Source of the DNA: Neonectria sp. B-13
Taxonomy: Eukaryota; Ascomycota; Sordariomycetes; Hypocreales; Nectriaceae
Direction of reading: 5' to 3'
Length of the DNA stretch: 64,000 bases
Assembly: GCA_002682825.1 (NCBI GenBank)
Contig: NOKP01000043.1
Coordinates: 186,001 to 250,000 of the forward strand
Position numbers and translations under genes: made by a program. The notes beneath the pieces are model-generated. The model had not been told where the DNA came from, searched no databases, and saw nothing but the letters and a program-made list of their open reading frames with translations. Positions 43,356 to 52,941 of the stretch are shown here, piece after piece; the first letter of the stretch is position 1; the number at the start of each line of letters is the position of its first letter.

Positions 43356-45560
43356 ATGGATACCAAGGGGCAAACGCCCGACCCAATCATCCAAGATGGC
43401 TGCATCCAAGCTGTCACAGCTCTGTTTCCTGACATTTGTCTTGCATACCTCGCCATGGTAGCTGCCCCCTTGCTCTATGACCCCGACGCTGTCATAAACC
43501 ACATCATCGATCTCAATGACAAGGGAACCTCGTACACGAGACGTCCCCGGCCCAACACCCTCAAGCGGAAGCGCGCCGACGACGACGATGGCAACGACGA
43601 TGACAACGACGAGGTTTTTGACGCAAAGCGCAAGTATTGCAGCCCGCTTCGAACAGAGATTGCTCGCAGCAATCAAGAAATTACCATGATGTATGTTACC
43701 CCCTCTCTCTCATGGTCCCCAGCCGCACATGTGCCCGCAAGTTTATGCATCCGGGTTTCATCTCACCTGCGTACCAAGGTACTTGTAGTGCTTTTGATCC
43801 AAAACCCAGACCTGGCTGGTCACACACCACCCTCATGAACCTTCTTGGAGGCTAAACTTTTTGTAGGAGGAAATTGATAACTGGAGATTTCCCCCTCATC
43901 CACTCCAAAGATGTCCAAAAACTCCTAACACAGCACGGTCTGAACCTCATCCCAACGTATCTCGCCCTTTCCGAAATCATCCGCAAAGGAGATCAAGCTG
44001 TTAAGCCTTAGAAGAAGAAGAAGCGCCCTACTGTCCAAGAAGCACAATACAGACCTAAGAACATTGACAATACCATTGAAAAGTATAACAATGGAGCCGA
44101 AAAGGAGATACTCTAAGAATTTCATGCTATAAGATTGATCCAGGCCTTGCTGAACATAAGGAAGCGGAAGCACCTTAGGGTTAAAGAGGCCAGAAGGAAG
44201 GATTATGAGGAGGCCAAGTCTTATGGCCAGTTGATGGATTGCTAGTGCTACTTCGCTGAGTTTCCCAGGAACCACCTGCTCAGTTGCAATGCAGCATCCT
44301 CCTATGTAAGTCAGGCCTTTTGCAATATGTTTATTTGCATAAGCTAACAACTCCTAGTGGTTTTGCATTAACTGTATACATTATAACACTAAGATGCTTA
44401 TTAGCCTCTCTAAGTATGAATTAACATACATATTAACTGATAGCTATAAGGTAGGGTTCTCTTATGCATAGTAAGGCAAATTCCTCAATAAGAAGCTTAT
44501 TAGCGCCTTAGACCGAATTAAACAGGAAGTAGTCCTCCGAATAACTGCTATCAAGAACCTAGCCACTTATCCATTCTGCCTATACGCAGCTGAATATCTA
44601 CCTATCAAGCTCAACTAGGAATTTCACTGTAAAAACCCTACTTACCAAATGATTAACTACTATCTTTGCTAAGCTAAGACTTATATTCCTAAGACCTATA
44701 AGAAAGTAGCCCTTAAGCATAGGATCCTAGTGAGATAGGATATTAAGGAAGTTATAATAGCTACAATAATCTAAAAGTATAATAAATATAAGCTTTCTCT
44801 CTAATATCAATAACCCTAATAGTATTAACTATTCTTATAGGTAGTACTCCATCCATCAAGGAATTAGATTATAATAAGATAAAGTATATACATAAGGGAT
44901 ATAGGAATACCCAATACTATGTTTGCTCTAAGTCTTACGACTACTTATACTTTAATGACCCTAACTGAGGGGGTAAGAGCAGCAACTGCCCAATGTTTAA
45001 TGTCACTAAGAACAGACACTTAGAAGAGGTTAAGAATGCTGAAGCTAAGGCTAGGAAGCTGGTGGCAGAGAAGAACCCTGATGTGAACCTAGAGCTTCTG
45101 GCAATCAAGATGTTAGACAAGGTTACCGAAGATGATGCACGCCGACGCCAAGATGACCCCTTCGTCAACCAAAGAGTGCTGTACATGAACGGCGCGCTTG
45201 TACCCGACAATGTCCCTGCTGCTGCAGCTTTGCCCATGGCCAGGGTTCGCCGCCAAGCGCAGGCAAACGATCAGTGAGGGCTCCTTATGCCAGAGGGGAT
45301 CTTCGTCTATGCCCAGGTGCTCAATGATCGCGTTGCGGGTGTGCGTGCCGCTGAGCGGTGGCAGGCAGCTCAGGCAGCCCAGGTCGAACGAGCCCAGCTC
45401 CGAGTAGCCCAGGCCCAGGCGCTGGTAGCTCTGAACGAGGTAGTCAGGCGCCCCTGACCCGAGGTACAGGCTGAACTGGACCAGCTGGTGGACGACTTTG
45501 GACACATGATGGGACGGGCTGGACAGGACCTGCAGCAAGAGAGGATGCTGATTGCCCAGC

Positions 45561-45597
<37 letters not shown>

Positions 45598-46297
45598 GCA
45601 GCAGCAGCAGCAACAGCACCAGGCCCAGCAGGAGCACAACCGCCGACCCGGTCATTTGGCCCGTCAGCTGGAGATCAACCACCAGCCTGGACAGAATCCA
45701 CAGCCTCCGAGACCGCAGGGGCAACCGGCACGAATGCAGCATGGTCCACTTACACGCCAAATGCAACAGCAACGGCTGCAGCGATTGGAAGTCCAAGTCC
45801 AACGCCTGAGGGAAGTCCAAAGGCGAAAGATTGAAGAACAGCGGCAAGCGGCGCAACAAGTAATGCAGCGAGCAATGCAGCGACATGCAGAGCAGCAAAT
45901 GATGCAGGAGCAGGAACAGCAGCAGCAGCAGCGACAACAGCGACAACAGCAAGCTGGCATCGCCAACCCGAATAGGAATAAGAACGTTGTGCCAGTTGCT
46001 AGAGACGCTGCCCAAGGCGAGCAGCCGCAACCCGCCCAAGGCGTCGCCAGGGTTCAAGGCTGGCTTAACCACCTCCACACGATGGACGTTGGCTTCGGCC
46101 CCTTGCAGGGCATGGATTTTGGTCGTGCCCTTGGTAGCAACAATCTGGTTGGGGAACTGCGTGGCATGCAGGGGAACCAGAACGCTGTGGCAGGGAGCCA
46201 ATGGGCCCAGCATCCCGACTATGAGGACCTACAAGTCATGTTTGGGAACCGAAAAATGCCTTTCGGAGCCAGATACGGAGCTTTGGGGCAACCATAG
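43356..46297 (+). pseudogene. RNF216/TRIAD3-like RBR E3 ubiquitin ligase, core destroyed by RIP
   Basis: Intact start (MDTKGQTPDPIIQDGCIQAV), acidic KRKRADDDDGND segment, intron 1 (43691-43866) and intron 2 (44306-44357, with a CTAAC branch site). The core follows family order: KRPTVQEAQYRPKNID, then C.CYFAEFPRNHLLSC, WFCINC, SKYELTYILTD, YPFCLYAAEYLPI, EFHCKNPTYQM, AKTYIPKTYKK and NTQYYVCSKSYDY. Many zinc and catalytic Cys have become Tyr, and CAG/CAA or CGA codons have become stops. The 3' end is readable again (EVKNAEAKARKLVAEKNPDV) with a Gln-rich tail ending GALGQP at TAG 46295-46297; TGA at 45275 and another near 45456 interrupt it. RNF216-type ligases build ubiquitin chains, so this copy cannot coordinate zinc. 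Damage is concentrated at 43990-44990. Confidence 0.8.
45557..45621 (+). repeat. (CAA)n(CAG)n microsatellite coding for polyglutamine
   Basis: About 20 consecutive Gln codons, mostly CAA then CAG, in the tail of the RBR ligase frame. Length-unstable type of repeat. Confidence 0.9.
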
Positions 46298-47874
46298 GAT
46301 GCAAGCCTCGGGTAGAGAGCGAGGAAAAGGGGAGTGCGCTAAACCTGCCCAGACGGAAAAGATGATTCCCTTCGCCGTGTGGCCTGGAGTTGGGAAGTGA
46401 GGAGGCATTTGTGATTTGGACCAGTGATAAGTGATGACTGATATTGAAGCGTTGGCGTCGAGGTTTATGACAAGTCTTGTATGAGATTTCATTCAGTTAG
46501 AGAGGGAGTTTTGTTCAGCAATGCCACTTGACAGCTACGTCTAATCGTTTAATTCATGATGAGATTGACCCTAACGCCTTGCTATGTACCCGTGCATGTC
46601 TACCTGTAGAACCACAGAACCGCAAAAGTCACCATCTGCGTAGGAATCAAGTAATCCAACAAGTCGGTAACTCAATCATCGGTTCTTTCCGAAGCGCTCA
46701 TGCCACTTGCCCTTGCTCCCGATATCTTTCAAACCTCCGCTCACAGCACTCGGGGCCTTGTCGGGTACAACCTCAAGCTCGACGGTCTCGCGGATGGTGG
46801 AGACAATGGCGACGGCCTGCTCGGGGGAGTCCTAAAATGCCCTTTCCAAAATACCACTTTCCTTGCTTTGGTTCCCCTTTTCCCCCTCAAAACGCGATAG
46901 GGCGCGGCCGTGGAGGAGAAAATGACTCTTGATCCTGTAGAAATCATTGAGGCCGATCGAATGCATATCATTTCGAGACAGGTGATGCTAAAGCGTGGGT
47001 GCTGTGGCCTACTCCAAGTCGACCTAGGGTTAACCAGAAACACGTTCATCTCAGGCGATGCTGCTTGGGTTTGGGGTAACGGTTGTTGTGGCGCCGTACG
47101 CTGAGCTCAAGCGGCAGCTGGCTAGTATTTCTGATTTATTCTTCTTCATTATTCATTCGTTCATTCATGAACTATCGTCAAGAAACGCTATATGACCGAT
47201 GACACCGAATGCTATAACGCAAGACAAAAGACAAACTTGCCAAACAGGAATGCAGCATCTCACTGCCCAGCTCGTTATACACATGCCTTGATGACAATTT
47301 TAAATTCGTCCAAACGCCCTGATACCACAGTACGTTCCCTTTCCAACCTGCGTAGGAATCCCTAGGTTATCTCAAAGGAAATCCACTAATAATATCTCAA
47401 TTGATGCTGAAAATGCAGCTAAAACCAATATTATGTTCGACTGTGGATCTAGTAGGTAGTGAATATTGGCTACAATTTCTACCTCCTTAATAGTCTTTAC
47501 TAAAGCCAGTTCTTATACCTACTATAGACTCTTATAATGTATTAAATATAGAAGTTAGAAGTCTGAAACTATTAGACTTTATAGTCTATCCTAAGGTTAC
47601 TATAGCCAGCTGCCCTTAATAATAAGTATCAATTTATCCAATCCTAATGAGTTCTTTAGAGAGCAATAGATAGAAGCCCAATCAAGTGAATCCAGTTCAA
47701 TGATATTAGTTGAACTATGCTTATATAGACTTAGCTTTCTAATTAAGTCTTAGGTTTATAGTATCTTATTATTAAGGAATAGTACTATAGCCTTAATATC
47801 CTTACTAAAATAAGTATCTTTTATATAAGTACTATATTATCTTTTCTCTAATCCTTTTATTAGTTTATATAATG
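46298..47874. other. Gene-free, becoming AT-rich
   Basis: Short frames near 46528-47104 are unrecognised; from about 47400 the DNA is AT-rich and RIP-like. Confidence 0.45.
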
Positions 47875-48314
47875 TAGCAGGGGCTATAGGCCAAGTGGGC
47901 TAGCTGGTTGCTAGCAAGGGTGTAATTGGGTGTAGAAGGGGGCTGCTGCAAGGAAGGTTAAGTAGGGAAGGAGGGAGAGGGTCTTTTTTTTTCCTTTTTT
48001 CTTTTTGGGGGATTATCATCTTGAGAAAGAACAAGAGAAGAGCTTCTTACTGTAGAGAGACAAGAGAAATAAGCTCATTGAGCTCAAAGCTTAAGCCTTT
48101 GCCTTTGTTTACTAAGAAAGAATTCTATAATTACATTCAAATCTTTACTCAATTTCAGGTCAAACCTCTGTCTTCTATAATGCTGATTGCTAAGCCGACT
48201 GTAGGCCTTTTCAATGCCTTATTAACATTCTTTCCTGCTTTTGACTTGATAATTAACCTTATGAGATACTTCCCTATTAGGAAGTACTAAACACTAGACT
48301 GCCTGACCATATAT
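47875..48314 (+). repeat. 440-bp dispersed repeat, less mutated copy
   Basis: Pairs with 61550-61990 over its full length with a single 1-bp length change in a T run. This copy keeps C/G at many sites that are T/A in the other. Includes the motif GTAATTGGGTGTAGAAGGGG. No coding capacity; nature of the element unknown. Confidence 0.85.
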
Positions 48315-49667
48315 GCACTGTCTGGTGTAGCTTTGGGCTGACTGACTGAGATGCCTATGCGATGCATTTCTATGTACCTTACTAAGGGACTGTTATCCAT
48401 TTGGGGTATTGTTTCTTGTCCCTTTCTGCTGCTAAAATAATTATAGTATATATTATCTATTTATAGTTACTATTAATATAGTAAGTAGTTTTATATAAAA
48501 TTTTCACAAAGGACCATTCTATAGTATAGTAGTAGCTCTATAGACTATTAGGATTATTTGCCTAATGTTCCTACCTCAACTTATTCTAAATGGATATTAT
48601 TTTATTGCCACTATTATAAAGTAGGTATTCACATATTAGCATGCGAATCTCTACTAGGATCCACATGAAGAAGGGTTGTTCCTTAGACATAGCGATGCTA
48701 AAACGTCTTTACAGCAGCTGTAGTGTTGTTGGGACTGTCTCGGAGGCTCGGGGGACAGCACTCTTTATTCGTCCTGGTCGACAGGAAGATTCCCTCTTGA
48801 GGCCGAGTCACGGTGGTGTCACTGCCTGGAGTTGTCTGTGACTTCGTTGTCAATGTGGTAGGACAAGTGATCTCACGTCAGAGACAGCTCTTATTTTAGA
48901 GAAACCTCACGTTAGAGGCAAGCAGATTAGACACAACAAAGAGACGAAGAGGTATTAAGGCACCGACAGAGCCAATCCACAGCAATAGCACAAGGAACAT
49001 TTATAGCTACAGGACATTCAGGGAGACATAAGCTAGTCAGACACAGCATCTAGGTTGACCCATTTAAGGTCCCTAGACCTTAACGACTAGCCCAACTCTC
49101 AGCCTAGCGAACCATAGACAACCCAATCGCTAAGTCGAAATGTCGCCCAAATCATTTTATCAGCTCTTGATAGGTATTGCCCCCTCCCTTTAGGCCCTCT
49201 CTCTCAACAAATCAACATATACGCAATCAGCCGTTTCAATTAGGTATAGGAGGGTGATCCACCTGGCATCCAAAGCGCCAGCCACGCACCCCCGACCTTC
49301 AGCCCCCCATGGGTTTACCTTGTTTATAGCTGACTCGCCGAGCTTCACCGCTGACCCACGATTGCGAAGTTGCGAATATCGTCTTCGCCCATATCGCAGA
49401 TGAATCTATTGCTCTAGTCTGATATGCAGTCCCGTCTTACGACGAATGGAGTCGTCCCGCAGTGCTCTGTCACCCTGCAACGAAGTCTCCGCCAAAGGAA
49501 TGCGCACGCAATCTCCCTAATGTCGCGCTATTACGGAATGCATCGGTCGATTATGATAACTAGTCTAATCCCTCTTTTGCCCCTCCCTGATTTCAACTCT
49601 TTCATCGGGTGGCCCGGAAAGCCCCAATTGCTCTAATCATGTATCTGTTGAACTTGCAGGATTCAGT
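48315..49667. other. Gene-free stretch
   Basis: AT-rich then mixed sequence; no recognisable gene on either strand. Confidence 0.45.
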
Positions 49668-49860
49668 GAGGGGTTCATACTAGCAAGATTTTATCCAGTA
49701 GGAAGAGCCACGATACGAGAGAGTTCAGTTTTATAGGATTCAGTAAGGGGTTTATACTAGCAAGTTTTACCCAATAAGAAGAACTATAATACGAGCTAGT
49801 TCGGCTTTATAGGGATTCAGTGAGAGGTTTATACGAGTGAATATAAGCCGTAAGCCAATA
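49668..49860 (+). repeat. Dispersed repeat B, tandem-unit part only (three units)
   Basis: Three tandem units of about 70 bp beginning GGATTCAGTGAGGGGTT and containing a CCAGTAGGAAGAGCCACGAT-type block. Two such units occur inverted at 41400-41520 and two at 60542-60670. Divergence between units is mainly transitions. Confidence 0.72.
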
Positions 49861-50198
49861 TTCTATACGTGGTAGCTAAATATAAAGCCCCAGTAGTGGA
49901 GTTTACATTAGCGAGCCCCGCAGGAACATAGCGTGAAGCGAGCATTGGGTCCGTGTGAGCTCCATGGAACTGCCTGGACCGCACCTGAGCCCAATGTCTC
50001 CGGCTGAAGAAGATTAAGCAAATATGGGCCGACCGAGCAGATGATGGCTAGATCTGTGGGGCAGAACAGCAACTCCATGACCTCTGGCAGCAATATAAGG
50101 ATCTGCCACTTCCGTTGCTCTCTCATAAATCTCAATCTTAACCTCAACCTCAATTTTCTCCTCAATTGCTGCTGTCGCAAATACAAACCACCATCACG
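49861..50198. promoter_or_regulatory. Upstream region of the CFEM gene
   Basis: Contains TATAAGG (about 50095) roughly 100 bp before the ATG and a pyrimidine-rich, CAATC/CAACC leader just before it, typical of fungal promoters and 5' leaders. No specific operator recognised. Confidence 0.4.
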
Positions 50199-50887
50199 AT
50201 GAAGTCCTCCATCTTCTCCCTCGCCCTGGCCGCCGGCCTCGTCGCCGCACAGTCCGGCAAGATTCCCAGCTGCGCAGTAAGTTGGCTCTCCCTCCCGCTC
50301 CTGCTCCCGCTCCGCCCTTCCGTTTCTTCCGAACCCCACGGCCCACGACGGCCTGGCATGGCATGGAGATATTGGTGGGCGCAGAATAGTTAATAGGGAT
50401 TTCTCGCTGCTAGACCTCGTGCATCACCAAGTACACCACCGGTGACAACATCGCCGGATGCGGTCAGCTCGATATCAAGTGCATCTGCAGCAACGCCGAC
50501 TTTCTCGACGGCATCGCCTGCTGTCTTGATGCTGCGTGCGATGCCACGGGCAAGAGCGCTGCCGTTGTGTACGCTCAGCAGATGTGCTCGACCGCCGGCG
50601 TGACCGTCCCGGACGAGGTTGTCTGCAAGGACTCGGCCAGCAGCAAGAGCGAGAGCGCCAGCAAGAGCGCCAGCAAGAGAGCGACCGAGTCAACAGCTTC
50701 GGAGACGGCCTTGAGGGCTGCTGCTAGTGATAGTACCGCGACGACCACTGCCGAGACGACCGGCACTGAGACGGCCAGCGCAACAGAGAGTGTGGCTACG
50801 GCGACGGCCTCGACCGACGCGGCGGCTGGCCTGAGAAGCGCTGGTGGCCTGCTCGGCGCGATTATGGCTATGCTCGTGGCTTTGTAG
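50199..50887 (+). CDS. CFEM-domain, probably GPI-anchored surface protein
   Basis: Two exons (50199-50276 and 50414-50887; 137-bp intron GTAAGT..TAG) give 183 residues. A signal peptide ([20 protein letters not shown]) is followed by the CFEM domain: [54 protein letters not shown]. Its eight cysteines occur in family order, with Asp before KCIC in the position used for haem contact in characterised members. A Ser/Thr/Ala-rich stalk and a hydrophobic C-terminus ([14 protein letters not shown]) suggest a GPI anchor. CFEM proteins serve in haem/iron capture or in host interaction. The gene is GC-rich and undamaged. Confidence 0.9.
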
Positions 50888-51274
50888 TTATGATACAATG
50901 TGACAGGACCGAAGGGCGGATTGGGATGGATTGATTGATGCAAGTTTCAGGGCAAATGACTTGGGTTGGTCTTGGGGATGAAATATTGAAGGTTCGCGGG
51001 AGTGGCGCAACTGAGATTCCCCTCCGGACTGTGTTTGTGGCAAGCGTATGTCTAATATTTGAACGTTTCCAACTCGGCTGTCGCAAGCCACTCCTTAATC
51101 ATGAAACGGGTGCTGTTCAAAGACCCTTGGAGTTCTGTGTAGTCGAGATTGACTTCCATGGACAGGGAGTGACCTTGTTGACATCCTGGTTGGGAGAGAT
51201 GATATCCTTCCGGGAGCTGAGCATCTTGAAAAGACTCGATATATGTTACTGGAGCAGGTCGAATCCTTCGTCGT
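50888..51274. other. Short spacer after the CFEM gene
   Basis: A minus-strand open frame (51052-51339, SRFMIKEW-type text) has no assigned family and may be a displaced tail of the DUF3505 relic. Nothing firm. Confidence 0.3.
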
Positions 51275-51865
51275 TCATGTACGAAGTACAGGGATGCCAG
51301 ACCATAGAAGAAGTGTCCGCCGCTTTGCCTCGGCCTCATCCAGCTCCTTCTCGCAGACTTGGACGGTCTGCATTAATGCATCTTCTATCGTTTCAGCGCT
51401 GGCGGCAGTGGCCGTCTCCGTCTCCACAATCCAGTACCTTGCGTGTCGGCCCCTAGTGAGTGACTAGAGCATGACCGGCTGCCAGCTGGCGCCGCCGTCG
51501 TCGCTATGGCCTGCCGGGTGGCGAGATCGGCTCTGGTGTGAGACCATGTTGCTCTTGTTGCAGGTCAGATACCGACAGCCCTGGCAGCTGTAGCCAGCGT
51601 ACGTCTCGATGCCCTCGATGGCCAAGCTGGAGTCCGGGGGGAGGTCGACGGTAGCTGGGTCGTGGAGCTGTGGCGTTGATGATGCGAACGTGAGAGCCTC
51701 TTGAAGCTGGGTTCCAGTGGTCTTGTGCCGGTTGCGAAAGTGCGACTCGACTGCCTTGACGCCGGGCTTGATGACCATCCGGCAGTGTACACAGACCAAG
51801 AGCCGTAACGGCTCATACAGCCGGATGGTCTCCTCGACCCGGAATACTTCCGTGTCCATGGCCAT
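51275..51865 (-). pseudogene. Second OrsD/DUF3505-type zinc-finger protein, interrupted by TAG
   Basis: From ATG 51865: LRLLVCVHCRMVIKPGVKAV..HFRNRHK (first finger), LHDPATVDLPPDSSLAIEGI, YAGYSCQGCRYLTCNKSNM..H..SRH (second finger), then SWQPVML, TAG at 51464-51466 and, in the same frame, SLTRGRHARYWIVETET. The family normally reads LQ there, so CAG to TAG is likely. Compared with the N-terminal region of the helicase element, this copy is divergent and of ordinary composition, and no recombinase or helicase follows. A 133-residue truncated product remains possible. Confidence 0.65.
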
Positions 51866-52581
51866 ATCTATTGTTGATAGATCACAAGTCGAGCGGAAAC
51901 CTACCCCGCCGGCCAGACGACGATGGCTGAGCGAACAAAATATCTACAATAACCTAGCTATCCTGGCGGCCCTGTTGTCCCAGGTTTCTTATATTCTGCT
52001 TCATCACCCTCGTTGATGCTCATTTAAAAGCCCCGTCGTAATTGGGGGGTCAGAACCCCTGAGTAGATAACTCAATGTTAACCCTAAACCCAAGTATACC
52101 CAAGTCAGTAGGTTAGACCCAGATCTAAACCCAAGTAATACCCTTTGAGCCAATCACCAGCGTTGTCCTGGATGAACCCCATGAATGGTCCAAGCGTAGG
52201 GTCGCTGCTCCCATAGTAATCTCTCTTAACCCAACTTAACTCAATAGTTGCATTACAGTCGTCATACAAAATCTGTATTAGATATTGAGCGGGTAGTGGG
52301 ACGCTCTTGTCGCGCAACAGGCCTCATCACCATCGAGAGAGTGGCAGAGGAAAGAGTTCGGAAATCCATCTCGACCAAGTAGGCACGCTGATTGACCCAT
52401 GCTTCGTTTAAGTACAACGAGCCACGGATTAGCGACCAGGCACCTCTATAGATGGGTGGTATGCAAGAGCCGTGCGTGGGATATGCATCCCATAGTCGTA
52501 AGGTACGAGCCGAGATCTCGAATAGCATGTCGTGAAAGCCAAAGACTTATCGGGGCGGGTGGTTCCCGTATCATCGTCCGA
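51866..52581. other. Gene-free spacer
   Basis: No recognisable gene. A short telomere-like TAACCCTAAACCC sits near 52080. Confidence 0.4.
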
Positions 52582-52939
52582 TTAGTCCGAATGATGATCG
52601 TCAGAGCCTGCTTCAGAGCGGGTGTCGCCCCGATGAACTTTTCGGTGTCATCGGAGGTTAGAGACCACAGAGAAGTGTCGGCCACACCCCTCGACCTCAT
52701 AGGCAAAAGCTGAATGTGTGTGTTAGCAGTGGCCATTGAATGTGGGGATGCTGTTGTTCAAGATAGAGTAACGTACGCTTCTCGCCGGTGTGGCTGTACA
52801 TATGGGTCTGAAGAGAGCTGGGTCGTGTGAATCGCTTATCGCAGACCTTGCACTTGTGCTTCTTCTGGGTGCTGGAAGAGACCTTGGAGCTGAACTGGCC
52901 CATCGTTGACTGGGGAGCCGGGGGGATTTGGGATGCCAT
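52582..52939 (-). pseudogene. C2H2 zinc-finger protein fragment abutting hAT 2
   Basis: Exons 52777-52939 and 52582-52709 (67-bp intron with a CTAAC branch site) read MASQIPPAPQSTMGQFSSKV, then HKCKVCDKRFTRPSSLQTH with H at +4 (intact finger 1) and TGEKP. Finger 2, FAYEVEGCGRHFSVVSNLR, has its first Cys replaced by Tyr and a TGA (52648-52650) where Arg is expected before HRKVH. The frame then ends at TAA 52582-52584. The ATG lies two bases inside from the transposon's inverted repeat, so the true N-terminus may have been displaced by the insertion. Confidence 0.6.
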
Positions 52940-52941
52940 TG

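Noticed and set aside
43131..43676. Long minus-strand frame opposite the RBR ligase exon
   Set aside because: Antisense to a clear exon whose start, intron and downstream family motifs fit; the hydrophobic text is a shadow of Asp/Glu-rich codons.
45113..46213. Minus-strand frame of 366 codons rich in Leu and Cys
   Set aside because: Shadow of the Gln-rich tail of the RBR ligase (CAG/CAA read antisense as CTG/TTG).
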